Shown here one piece after another: positions 6,431-14,300 of a stretch of DNA of 25,678 nt (the stretch's first letter is position 1; every line of letters starts with the position of its first letter). Under the pieces are notes generated by a model. It did not search any database, was not told the DNA's origin, and was given only the letters and a program-made list of their open reading frames with translations. The stretch comes from Heyndrickxia sporothermodurans (GTDB taxonomy: Bacteria; Bacillota; Bacilli; Bacillales; Bacillaceae_C). A program made the translations under genes and the position numbers. The stretch lies in the NCBI RefSeq assembly GCF_016785185.1, contig NZ_JAEKDY010000047.1. One strand, written 5' to 3'.

Positions 6431-7297
6431 ATGAAGAAATATAGCATGTTATTTGTCTTTATGTTACTAATTGTCGTTTTATCTGGTTGTACAATGAAGG
6501 CGGAAGCGGAAAAACCAAAGAGGGTTGACAAGCCAACACCGGTAACAAGTGAAAAGCCGGAAGTCGAGGAAATGGAAATTCCTGAAACGATTAATTCTCA
6601 AGAAATTGATACATCGACATGGATTGATGTTGATGCACCAGCACGTATCCCTATCCTTATGTATCATAGTATTTCTTCAGGAAATAGTTTACGTGTGCCG
6701 CCGGATGAATTTAGAAAACATATGAAGTGGCTACATGATAATGGATACTACACACTGACACCGGAAGAGGCATACATCGTATTAACCGAAAATAAAAAAC
6801 CAAGCGAAAAAACGGTTTTTATTACGTTTGATGATGGATACGAGGACAACTACATAGATGCATATCCGATCTTAAAAGAATATGGATTCAAAGCAACAAT
6901 TTTTATGATTGGAAAATACATTGATAAAAAAAATCACTTAACTGAAGCGCAAATGAAAGAAATGAATCAAAATGGTATATCGATCGAAAGCCATACATTT
7001 AATCACTTAGAATTACCTCGTTTATCAGACTCACAACAATTAGATGATCTAACTCGTTCGAAACAATTATTTGATCAATTATTGGACCAAGAAACAAGTA
7101 TTATCTGTTATCCTGTAGGTCGCTATAATGAAGTAACAAAAACGTATGCAGAACAGTCAGGGTATAAAATGGGGGTGACAACTGAACCGGGAGCGGCGTC
7201 TAGTGAGCAGGGGATGTATACACTTCATCGTATTCGTATTACGCCTGGGATGTCCACTCAATGGTTTGGTCAATTAGTGGAGAACGGCAACCATTAA
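6431..7297 (+). CDS. Polysaccharide deacetylase lipoprotein
   Basis: A 288-residue surface protein. Residues 1-19 are a lipoprotein signal peptide with lipobox LSGC and C20 as the lipidated cysteine. A Glu/Pro/Lys-rich linker runs to about 68. A NodB-type deacetylase domain follows from about 72 (RIPILMYHSIS). Motif 1 is TFDDG (132-136), with D134 the likely base and D135 a metal ligand; motif 2 is SHTFNH, with H188 and H192 as the other ligands; YPVGRYN (227-233) follows. The family removes N- or O-acetyl groups from peptidoglycan or other wall glycans. YPVG in place of the usual YPFG is a small deviation. AGGAG before the ATG fixes the start; a TATAAT at 6393-6398 is a likely -10. The exact glycan cannot be told. 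Confidence 0.9.
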   Translation: MKKYSMLFVFMLLIVVLSGCTMKAEAEKPKRVDKPTPVTSEKPEVEEMEIPETINSQEIDTSTWIDVDAPARIPILMYHSISSGNSLRVPPDEFRKHMKWLHDNGYYTLTPEEAYIVLTENKKPSEKTVFITFDDGYEDNYIDAYPILKEYGFKATIFMIGKYIDKKNHLTEAQMKEMNQNGISIESHTFNHLELPRLSDSQQLDDLTRSKQLFDQLLDQETSIICYPVGRYNEVTKTYAEQSGYKMGVTTEPGAASSEQGMYTLHRIRITPGMSTQWFGQLVENGNH

Positions 7298-7336
7298 AAT
7301 TAAATCTATAGAATTTGATAATGATAAAAACAAAAA

Positions 7337-7374
7337 AGGCAGCCTCTCAAAACTACTTAATGAGAGACTGCCTC
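7337..7374. terminator. Terminator after the deacetylase gene
   Basis: AGGCAGCCTCTCA (7337-7349) pairs with TGAGAGACTGCCT (7361-7373) with one G-T-type mismatch. A-rich sequence lies before it and a T-rich stretch after it, so it may serve both convergent genes. Confidence 0.7.
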
Positions 7375-7381
7375 GTTTCAT

Positions 7382-7603
7382 TTATGAGGTTTTATCGAAT
7401 CGAAGATTATCACTAACAGTTCGAATGCGGACATTTTTAATGGTGCCTGACACCATTTTTCCACAAATTAGGCATTGAGCTTTCAACCCTTTGAAAACGT
7501 TTACATTAAATCCGTTTAAATTCCCATGTGTGAATGGTGAAGGAAACCAAGTTTTACAATTTGGATTGGTACAACGTATTTCTAATACTTTATTTGTATG
7601 CAT
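7382..7603 (-). CDS. Small zinc-ribbon protein, unknown function
   Basis: A 73-residue protein with two cysteine knuckles, C11-x4-C16 (RCTNPNCK) and C44-x2-C47 (CLICGK). They are spaced as in a small treble-clef or zinc-ribbon domain. A run of GGGGG lies 8 nt upstream of the ATG at 7601-7603; a GTG one codon earlier is possible. I do not recognise a family. Two odd DNA words lie inside the gene: a consensus cre (7492-7505) and the GGTGTCAGGCACC repeat (7442-7454). The repeat encodes MVSGT just after the second knuckle, so the C-terminal tail may be repeat-derived. Confidence 0.65.
   Translation of the reverse strand: MHTNKVLEIRCTNPNCKTWFPSPFTHGNLNGFNVNVFKGLKAQCLICGKMVSGTIKNVRIRTVSDNLRFDKTS
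7442..7454 (-). repeat. GGTGTCAGGCACC quasi-palindrome, copy 2
   Basis: Same 13 nt as 3547-3559, on the opposite strand, but within the zinc-ribbon coding sequence rather than between genes. Confidence 0.5.
7492..7505. promoter_or_regulatory. cre-like site inside the zinc-ribbon gene
   Basis: TGAAAACGTTTACA fits the CcpA consensus TGWNANCGNTNWCA at all fixed positions. It lies about 100 nt inside the minus-strand gene, where bound CcpA could act as a roadblock. It may equally be chance. Confidence 0.35.
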
Positions 7604-7665
7604 CACATCAACCCCCTTAACAAATTATATTCGCCATCGGAGTTAAGTTTCCTTTTTAAATATAC

Positions 7666-7697
7666 AAAAAAAACGGACTTCCTAACAGAAAGTCCAG
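7666..7697 (-). terminator. Terminator of the NSS symporter gene
   Basis: On the minus strand GGACTT (complement of 7690-7695) pairs with AAGTCC (complement of 7675-7680) around a 9-nt loop. It is followed by G and a run of eight T (complement of 7666-7673). Confidence 0.75.
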
Positions 7698-7714
7698 TTA
7701 CAATTGTCATTAAA

Positions 7715-9064
7715 TTAATCTCCAAAAAAGCCAATTAAACTTAAAAATACAAGAATAATGGTTATAGGAACAACCCATTTCATCAGTATTCTCCATGATT
7801 CGTACCATCTTGAAGAAAGAGAATTACCTAATGAAAATTCTTGTTTAACAAGCGAGCGATCCATTCGATAAATGATAAATAGAGCAATGAGCATACTACC
7901 AATCGGTAGCAAAATATTACTTACAAGATAATCAGTAGCATCGAAAACCGTTTTATCAAATAATTTACTATTCTTCAATGGACCGAAAGATAGTGCGGCA
8001 GGTATGCCAGCAAGGAATACAATTAAACCGGAAATCCATGAAACTTTATTCCTTGAATGTTTTCCATTTGAAGTAAAGGCGGCAACAATGATTTCTAATA
8101 AACTAAATGATGACGTTAAGGTTGCAAATAAAAATAAAATTAAAAACAAACATAAAAATAATTGGCCTAATGGCATTTGTGAAAAAACTGTTGGCAATAC
8201 GATGAATAGTAGGCCCGGTCCTTCAGTTGGCTCTAATCCAAAAGCGAAAACAACCGGAAAAATGGCTAAACCTGCAAGTAAAGAGACAAAAATATTCATC
8301 CATACAACAGAAGTAGCTGATGCTGGTATGCTCACATCCTTTTTTAAATATGAGCTATATGTGACCATACAGGAGAATCCAACAGCTAATGAGAAAAAAG
8401 ATTGACCAAGTGCATATAGAACAGCTTCACCTGTTATTTTTGAAAAATCAGGATTTAAAAAAAAGCGAATTCCTTCCAATGCCCCGTCTAATGTGACTGA
8501 TCGAACGACAAGGACAATAAAAAAGATAAAAAGGATAGGCATCATATATTTATTTGCTTTCTCTATTCCATTCTGAATTCCGTTCGAAATGACGAAAACA
8601 TTAATTAAAATAAAGAGAGCTAATCCACCAATAGAAATTAGTGGACTACTTGTAATCATTCCAAAGAGATCCGGGTACTTCGTTCCTTCTTCAATAATCT
8701 TTCCCGGAATAGATAATCCACTATAAATGATGATCCAGCCACCGACAACACTATAAAACGATAATAATAAGAAACAGCCAAGGACACCGATTCTGCCAAC
8801 CCATTTCCATGGGCTTCCAGGTGCCAGCACTTTATACGCACTAATTGCTTCTTTACCTGATCCACGTCCAATGATGAATTCAGAAATAAGAAGGGGGAGT
8901 CCAATAATTAATGTAAAAATAACAAAGATGAGAAAAAAAGCTCCGCCCCCACTCATTCCAGTTACATAAGGAAATTTCCATATCGCACCTAATCCTATCG
9001 CAGCACCAGCAGAGGATAAAATAAAACCAAGTTTTGAAGACCATTGTTGTTTTTCTTGAGTCAT
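7715..9064 (-). CDS. Neurotransmitter:sodium symporter (NSS) family transporter
   Basis: A 449-residue, about 11-12-span LeuT-fold transporter that would take up an amino acid or related amine with sodium. The unwound first helix that binds sodium and substrate is clear at about residues 15-35 (AGAAIGLGAIWKFPY, close to the family's GxGNxWRFPY). SGGGAFFLIF follows in helix 2, and a conserved ALGQSFFSLAVG lies in helix 6. The family's usual Asn after GLG is Ala here, and Arg is Lys. The substrate cannot be read from the sequence. It lies 88 nt downstream of a DAO-family amino-acid oxidase or dehydrogenase on the same strand, suggesting uptake coupled to oxidation. Confidence 0.9.
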   Translation of the reverse strand: MTQEKQQWSSKLGFILSSAGAAIGLGAIWKFPYVTGMSGGGAFFLIFVIFTLIIGLPLLISEFIIGRGSGKEAISAYKVLAPGSPWKWVGRIGVLGCFLLLSFYSVVGGWIIIYSGLSIPGKIIEEGTKYPDLFGMITSSPLISIGGLALFILINVFVISNGIQNGIEKANKYMMPILFIFFIVLVVRSVTLDGALEGIRFFLNPDFSKITGEAVLYALGQSFFSLAVGFSCMVTYSSYLKKDVSIPASATSVVWMNIFVSLLAGLAIFPVVFAFGLEPTEGPGLLFIVLPTVFSQMPLGQLFLCLFLILFLFATLTSSFSLLEIIVAAFTSNGKHSRNKVSWISGLIVFLAGIPAALSFGPLKNSKLFDKTVFDATDYLVSNILLPIGSMLIALFIIYRMDRSLVKQEFSLGNSLSSRWYESWRILMKWVVPITIILVFLSLIGFFGD

Positions 9065-9152
9065 TTGAAACTCCTTTCTTATTGAATATGCATTACCATC
9101 CCTTGAAATATATATGAAAAACGTTTGCTAGTTATCCTTAAGATAGGATAGG

Positions 9153-10271
9153 CTATTTGCAAACCGCACTTGCCACATCATAATGACTAAGTTCAATATC
9201 TAGTTCCTTACCAAGTGCTAACTTAGCTAATTGCAAGCCAATAAAAGGTCCCATCGTTAAACCGGATGCACCGAGACCGTTGGCAACGAGAATTCCGGAA
9301 AACCCTGGAAGAGGTCCAATGACAGGTAAAAAGTCGGGGGTGAATGGTCGAAAACCGACCCGTGTTTCCAGTATTGAACAATCTGCAAGCCCAGGTGCTA
9401 TTTGTAAAGCTTTATTTAAAATCTCATAACACCCTCCGGCAGTAACACGTGTATCAAACCCTACATTATTTTCATGGGTTGCCCCGATAACAATTCGTTG
9501 ATCTTCGAAAGAAAGTATGTATTGATCAGAAGGAGGGATCACGACCGGCCAATTACTTGTACTTTCATTAGGAATTTGTAGATGCATGATTTGTGCTTTT
9601 TGTGATGTAACTTGAAACTGTATACCAAGTGGTTCGATGATTTGATTTGCCCATGCTCCTGCTGTGACGATTACTTTATTTGCAGTAATTTCTTTTTTAT
9701 CGACAATAACTCCCGTAACTTCTTTCTCTTTACATAGTAAACTAGCATTGCCGGATATAATTACTGCCCCATGTTTAGTGGCCCCTCTTAGCAATGCTGA
9801 ACGTAATGCTCGTCCATTGACCCTTGCAGCGCCACTAACATGAACGGAACTGTAGCCGTCAGCAAGAGGAGGGAATAATGCTTTTGTTTGCTCATGATTA
9901 AGTACTGTTATTTCACCGATTTCTGGTGCATCTACTTTTCTTTTTATCGCACGCTTTTCCATCGCAGATAATTTTTCTGTGTCTGTGTGGATGCTAATAG
10001 CCCCAACTCGTGCATAACCAGTATCAGTTTCTCCATCTCTCTCTAAACTCGCAATTAAGGTAGGATAGTATTTTGCTCCACCTTTAGCAAGCTTATACCA
10101 TGCCTTATTTCTCCGCTGGGAAAGCCAAGGACAAACAATGCCAGCGGCAGCGTCTGTTGCCTGACCTTCATCGTTCTTATCAATGACAATCACTTCAGTG
10201 CCCGCTTTTGCTAAATGGTAAGCGGTCGAAGCTCCTAAAATTCCTGCGCCAACTATGATAATTTTCTCCAT
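9153..10271 (-). CDS. DAO-family FAD-dependent amino-acid oxidase/dehydrogenase
   Basis: This 372-residue flavoprotein begins with a Rossmann dinucleotide fold, G8-x-G10-x2-G13 (VGAGILGASTAYHL), ending at VIVIDKND for the FAD ribose. The substrate domain includes AARVNGRALRSALLRGA and VTAGAWANQI. The C-terminal FAD-binding block reads VGFRPFTPDFLPVIGPLPG, then NGLGASGLTMGP. This pattern is that of the DadA/glycine oxidase/sarcosine oxidase group acting on the C-N bond of D-amino acids or N-methyl amino acids. AAAGGA precedes the ATG. It follows a HAD phosphatase by 40 nt and precedes an NSS transporter. The substrate is undetermined. Confidence 0.88.
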   Translation of the reverse strand: MEKIIIVGAGILGASTAYHLAKAGTEVIVIDKNDEGQATDAAAGIVCPWLSQRRNKAWYKLAKGGAKYYPTLIASLERDGETDTGYARVGAISIHTDTEKLSAMEKRAIKRKVDAPEIGEITVLNHEQTKALFPPLADGYSSVHVSGAARVNGRALRSALLRGATKHGAVIISGNASLLCKEKEVTGVIVDKKEITANKVIVTAGAWANQIIEPLGIQFQVTSQKAQIMHLQIPNESTSNWPVVIPPSDQYILSFEDQRIVIGATHENNVGFDTRVTAGGCYEILNKALQIAPGLADCSILETRVGFRPFTPDFLPVIGPLPGFSGILVANGLGASGLTMGPFIGLQLAKLALGKELDIELSHYDVASAVCK

Positions 10272-10311
10272 TTTACTTATCCTTTTCTCTTAAACTTTTC
10301 AAATAATAGGG

Positions 10312-11100
10312 CTATCTTAGTATACCAAGCGTTTTTAACCCATTGTATATTCCCGAATTAGTTACTTCAGTCGTTCTATGCTTTGCATAGGCAAAAAGAT
10401 TCGGATCAGCATTCCCCATTGCAAAACCTTCACCAACAACCGATAACATTTCTTTATCATTCATGCCATCACCAAAGGCGATCGCAGATTCCTTATCTAT
10501 ATTCAAATATTCCAGTATTTGAGTAACAGCAAATCCCTTATTAACAGTATCTCGAATGACATCAAAACAATGATTTAATCCATTTACATTTACACGTGAC
10601 AAATGTAAATTATCTACTTTTTCATAAAGAAGGGGATCATTTTCACTCAACTTTATTAATGTGATGCCAAGTATTGGATCAAGATTTTCTGAAGAATATC
10701 GCTCGTTTTTATTCATATGAAAAATTTTCATAAACTTTTGTACTTCAGGGTCTTCCATTGATGTGAAAAGATTCTTTTTATTCGTATACAGAACCATTTC
10801 GTTTCCTTGTTCTTCCGCAATTGTTAAAAAGCGGTTTACGGTACTCGTTTTCATTGGTTCTTTTAATACGTCTTTTCCTTTATGTATTGCATATGCACCG
10901 TTATAGCCAATGTACGAATCAATATGTAATTCTTTTGCAATATCCGAAATCTCATGTAACGGACGCCCTGTTGCAAGAAATACCTCGATATCCTTTTGTT
11001 GAGCTTCCGCAATCGCTGTTTTCGTTGAGTTCTCAATTTGATCATCTGGTCTTAGCACTGTTCCATCAATATCTAAAAAAATAATTTTGTAATCAGACAT
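10312..11100 (-). CDS. Cof-type HAD-superfamily phosphatase
   Basis: A 262-residue HAD subclass IIB hydrolase. Motif I is LDIDGT, with D10 the nucleophile and D12 the acid/base; motif II is LATGRP; motif IV is GDGMNDKEML near residue 210. It also has the Cof cap domain (GYNGAYAI to about residue 180). Such enzymes dephosphorylate small metabolites such as sugar phosphates, FMN or pyridoxal phosphate, often with loose specificity. A TTG ten codons upstream could extend the frame, but GGAG lies 7 nt before the ATG at 11098-11100, so I use that. It heads the minus-strand group with the DAO enzyme and the NSS transporter; a functional link is not evident. Confidence 0.9.
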   Translation of the reverse strand: MSDYKIIFLDIDGTVLRPDDQIENSTKTAIAEAQQKDIEVFLATGRPLHEISDIAKELHIDSYIGYNGAYAIHKGKDVLKEPMKTSTVNRFLTIAEEQGNEMVLYTNKKNLFTSMEDPEVQKFMKIFHMNKNERYSSENLDPILGITLIKLSENDPLLYEKVDNLHLSRVNVNGLNHCFDVIRDTVNKGFAVTQILEYLNIDKESAIAFGDGMNDKEMLSVVGEGFAMGNADPNLFAYAKHRTTEVTNSGIYNGLKTLGILR

Positions 11101-11225
11101 CTCACGGCTCCATCTCTTTATTTTCGTCAATTCCTACATGCATTTTATCATAAAAATAGAGCAAATAGAAAAGATTCTCTGTCACTGGAACGGAGTGAAG
11201 CAATAAATGATGAATAAAAAAGGTG

Positions 11226-11254
11226 GTGACAAGTGTAAAGACACATGTTAATAT
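11226..11254 (+). promoter_or_regulatory. niaP promoter with NiaR-like operator
   Basis: GTGACA (11226-11231), a 17-nt spacer and TAATAT (11249-11254) form a plausible SigA promoter. Within it lies a near-palindrome, ACAAGTGT-AAAG-ACACATGT (11229-11248), with one mismatch between arms. It resembles the GTGT...ACAC operators of the nicotinate-responsive repressor NiaR (YrxA). Its position would block the promoter when niacin is plentiful. Confidence 0.6.
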
Positions 11255-11331
11255 TTATGTGGATTTACCGATTTTATGTAGATAGAATAAAAGGGGTAAA
11301 CTACTATTAATATGGAAAACCGGAGGACAAA

Positions 11332-12537
11332 ATGGTAAGTAAAAATGAGATTTCTAACAAAAAACTACTAGGGATTGCCGGATTAGGATGGATGTTTGAT
11401 GCGATGGATGTGGGAATGCTCTCATTTATTATCGCTGCTTTGAAGGTGGATTGGGATTTAACCGTCGGGCAGATGGGATGGATTGGGAGTATCAATTCTA
11501 TCGGTATGGCTGTGGGTGCTTTTCTTTTCGGATTACTAGCGGATCGAATTGGACGAAAGCATGTTTTTATTATTACATTATTATTATTTTCGTTAGGGAG
11601 CGGAGCATCAGCTTTCACAACCTCTTTTTCGATTTTTTTAATTTTACGCTTTCTTATTGGAATGGGGCTTGGGGGAGAACTGCCAGTTGCTTCAACACTT
11701 GTATCAGAAAGTGTACCTACTGAAAAACGAGGAAGAATTGTCGTATTATTAGAAAGTTTTTGGGCCTTTGGCTGGTTGATTGCTGCCATTATTTCTTATT
11801 TTGTCATTCCGCACTTTGGCTGGCAAATTGCTTTACTAATTAGTGTTATTCCCGCGTTCTATGCATTATACTTGCGACTGCACTTACCAGATTCAGATCG
11901 TTTTGTAACGATACAAAAGAAAGAACGGCCAACAATTATTCAAAGCATTACAGCGGTTTGGTCAAAAAAGTATACTCGAACAACCCTTATGTTATGGATA
12001 CTTTGGTTTTGTGTAGTATTTTCATATTACGGAATGTTCCTATGGTTACCAAGTGTGATGGTAATGAAAGGTTTCAGTATGATAAAGAGTTTTGAATATG
12101 TGTTAATCATGACTCTTGCCCAATTACCGGGATATTTTACAGCAGCATGGCTTATTGAAAAAGTTGGTAGAAAATTTGTTCTTGTTGTTTATTTAATCGG
12201 TACAGCATTAAGCGCCTATTTATTTGGTACAGCCGGTACGTTATCTTTATTAATTATTTCAGGAATCCTATTATCATTTTTCAATCTTGGAGCATGGGGT
12301 GCATTATATGCCTATACGCCTGAACAATACCCAACAAAAATTAGGGGAACAGGTACAGGAATGGCTACGTCTTTTGGACGCGTCGGAGGTATTCTTGGGC
12401 CGTTATTAGTTCCGTATCTAGTTGAGCAAAATATTTCATTTACAATCATATTTACGATTTTCTGTATATCAGTATTAATTGGAGCTGCATCCGTTCTCTT
12501 TTTAGGAAAAGAAACAAGGAATGTGGAACTGCAATAA
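11332..12537 (+). CDS. niaP: Niacin transporter NiaP (MFS)
   Basis: A 401-residue, 12-span major facilitator closely resembling B. subtilis NiaP (NaiP/YceI), which imports nicotinate for NAD synthesis. Shared signatures are GLGWMFDAMDVGMLSFII in span 1, the MFS loop GLLADRIGRK between spans 2 and 3, and LRFLIGMGLGGELPVASTLV in span 4. The block FNLGAWGALYAYTPEQYPT follows in the C-terminal half. GGAGG lies 6 nt before the ATG. The upstream NiaR-like operator supports the assignment independently of protein similarity. A terminator follows, so it is probably monocistronic. Confidence 0.88.
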   Translation: MVSKNEISNKKLLGIAGLGWMFDAMDVGMLSFIIAALKVDWDLTVGQMGWIGSINSIGMAVGAFLFGLLADRIGRKHVFIITLLLFSLGSGASAFTTSFSIFLILRFLIGMGLGGELPVASTLVSESVPTEKRGRIVVLLESFWAFGWLIAAIISYFVIPHFGWQIALLISVIPAFYALYLRLHLPDSDRFVTIQKKERPTIIQSITAVWSKKYTRTTLMLWILWFCVVFSYYGMFLWLPSVMVMKGFSMIKSFEYVLIMTLAQLPGYFTAAWLIEKVGRKFVLVVYLIGTALSAYLFGTAGTLSLLIISGILLSFFNLGAWGALYAYTPEQYPTKIRGTGTGMATSFGRVGGILGPLLVPYLVEQNISFTIIFTIFCISVLIGAASVLFLGKETRNVELQ

Positions 12538-12549
12538 TAAACTATCCGA

Positions 12550-12593
12550 AGCAGTGAAGTTCAAATAGAATTTGATTTCACTGCTTTATTTTT
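12550..12593 (+). terminator. Terminator of niaP
   Basis: AGCAGTGAA (12550-12558) pairs with TTCACTGCT (12577-12585), with a second inner stem TCAAA/TTTGA. It is followed by TTATTTTT. It separates niaP from the amidase gene. Confidence 0.8.
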
Positions 12594-12684
12594 GACTGTA
12601 ATTAAATGTGAGAAATAAATGATTTGTAAATTGTTAGTTTCTATTAGAAAATAATTGAAGAACTATGAATTAAGAGGTGGAGAA

Positions 12685-14181
12685 ATGGACAAGCATTCGT
12701 ATATTTCAGAAGATGGGATTGGTTTGGCTGAATTAATAAAAAAGAAAAAAGTATCGCCAAAGGAATTGGTAGAAGCGGCATATAATCGAATCGAAGAGGT
12801 AAACCCGCAATTAAATGCCGTGGTGCGTACACGTAAAGAAAAAGTGTTAGAAGAAATGGACGATTTACATATTGGGGAACAGCCTTTTGCAGGAGTTCCT
12901 ATCGTTTTAAAAGATATTTCACAAGCAGTGGAAGGTGAACCACTGACATCAGGATCAAAGCTGTTTTTAGATAATATTGCAAGACGAGACTCAAATTTTG
13001 TAGCAAAACTCCGTAAAGCAGGTTTTCTATTTATCGGTCATACGAATACGCCGGAATTTGGGTTGAAAAATATAACAGAACCGGAAATCCATGGACCGAC
13101 ACGAAACCCATGGAATACGAATTATTCATCAGGTGGTTCAAGTGGTGGCGCGGCTGCAAGTGTAGCTGCCGGAATCGTTCCGATTGCAGGTGCAAGCGAT
13201 GGCGGAGGATCAATTCGGATTCCGGCATCTTTTACAAGTCTTGTAGGTTTGAAACCGACAAGGGGACGTACACCGGTTGGCCCGGGTGTTGGCCGCCAAT
13301 GGCAAGGTGCATCCATTGATTTCGTTTTATCTCGCTCCGTTCGTGACAGCGCCGCGCTTTTAGATGTTTTACAAACAGTACAGCCTGAGGCTGCATTTCA
13401 GACGCCATTATTTCCGGGTAGCTTCTTAAATGAAATCACAAAGCGAACCAACCCAAAATTTCGAATAGCTTTCACAACGGAATCACCGGTGGGAACACCA
13501 GTCAGTGAGGAAGCAAAACACGCGGTATATAAAACAGTTCAATGGCTAGAAGAACAAGGTCATATTGTGGAAGAAAAAAAGAACAATGTCGACGGCATCC
13601 GTTTAATGGAAAATTATTATATCATGAATAATGGTGAAATGGCCGGTATGGTAGATTCAATGGAAAAAGCATTAGGGAGAGCGATTACTGCAAGTGACAT
13701 GGAGATCGTTTCATGGATACTAACGGTTGCAGGTAAATCTGTTACAGCAGCGGAATTTACACAAAGTATTGCCGAGTGGGATGTAGCCGCGGCGCAAATG
13801 GCACAATTTCATGAAAGCTATGATTTATACCTGACACCGGCGACGGCTTATTCAGCTCCACAAGTAGGAGAATTAACCCATTCCGAAAAAGAAATAGCAG
13901 AGCTTTTAAAAATAGCTACGCTAAATAAATTTGAACAACAAAAGCTCGTTTATGAAATGTTTGAACCAAGTCTAACTTATACGCCATTTACACAATTAGC
14001 TAATCTTACTGGTCAACCAGCAATCTCCGTTCCTATCCACTTAACTGTAAATGGATTGCCATTAGGTGTTCAATTCATGGCACCAAAAGGAAGAGAAGAC
14101 TGGTTATTAAGAATAGCTAGTGAAATGGAACAATCAGATATATGGGTAGGGATGAAAGGAAATCAAATATTTCATTCATAA
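12685..14181 (+). CDS. Amidase-signature family amidohydrolase
   Basis: A 498-residue amidase-signature (GatA-like fold) enzyme with the full Ser-cisSer-Lys triad. K76 lies in VLKDIS, the bridging S153 in YSSGGSSGGAAAS, and the nucleophile S176 in SDGGGSIRIP. The family hydrolyses carboxamides, ureas or acyl-amides. It is too divergent from GatA, and without gatB/gatC nearby, to be the Glu-tRNA amidotransferase subunit. GAGGTGGAG before the ATG at 12685 favours that start over one ten codons earlier. It follows niaP but a terminator lies between, so a nicotinamide substrate would be speculation. The natural substrate is unknown. Confidence 0.9.
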   Translation: MDKHSYISEDGIGLAELIKKKKVSPKELVEAAYNRIEEVNPQLNAVVRTRKEKVLEEMDDLHIGEQPFAGVPIVLKDISQAVEGEPLTSGSKLFLDNIARRDSNFVAKLRKAGFLFIGHTNTPEFGLKNITEPEIHGPTRNPWNTNYSSGGSSGGAAASVAAGIVPIAGASDGGGSIRIPASFTSLVGLKPTRGRTPVGPGVGRQWQGASIDFVLSRSVRDSAALLDVLQTVQPEAAFQTPLFPGSFLNEITKRTNPKFRIAFTTESPVGTPVSEEAKHAVYKTVQWLEEQGHIVEEKKNNVDGIRLMENYYIMNNGEMAGMVDSMEKALGRAITASDMEIVSWILTVAGKSVTAAEFTQSIAEWDVAAAQMAQFHESYDLYLTPATAYSAPQVGELTHSEKEIAELLKIATLNKFEQQKLVYEMFEPSLTYTPFTQLANLTGQPAISVPIHLTVNGLPLGVQFMAPKGREDWLLRIASEMEQSDIWVGMKGNQIFHS

Positions 14182-14187
14182 AGTAAG

Positions 14188-14217
14188 AGTCCAATTCTCA
14201 TAAGAATTGGACTTTAA
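14188..14217 (+). terminator. Terminator of the amidase gene
   Basis: A perfect 11-bp stem AGTCCAATTCT (14188-14198)/AGAATTGGACT (14203-14213) with loop CATA. It is followed by a short T/A tract. Confidence 0.85.
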
Positions 14218-14300
14218 TAATGATATAAAATGAATAAACTATAAAATCGAAATATAATTGAAAACATCTATTGTGAAAGAACTAAAAATGATAGTAAAGT

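Noticed and set aside
8004..8405. 133-codon plus-strand ORF inside the NSS gene
   Set aside because: It is a shadow of the symporter frame, with no ribosome binding site and a lysine/asparagine-rich translation lacking any motif.
9117..9130. cre-like word ACGTTTGC between the DAO and NSS genes
   Set aside because: Four fixed positions of the CcpA consensus fail.
12685..14181. Amidase as GatA of the Glu-tRNA amidotransferase
   Set aside because: No gatC or gatB is adjacent; the signature residues are shared by the whole amidase family.
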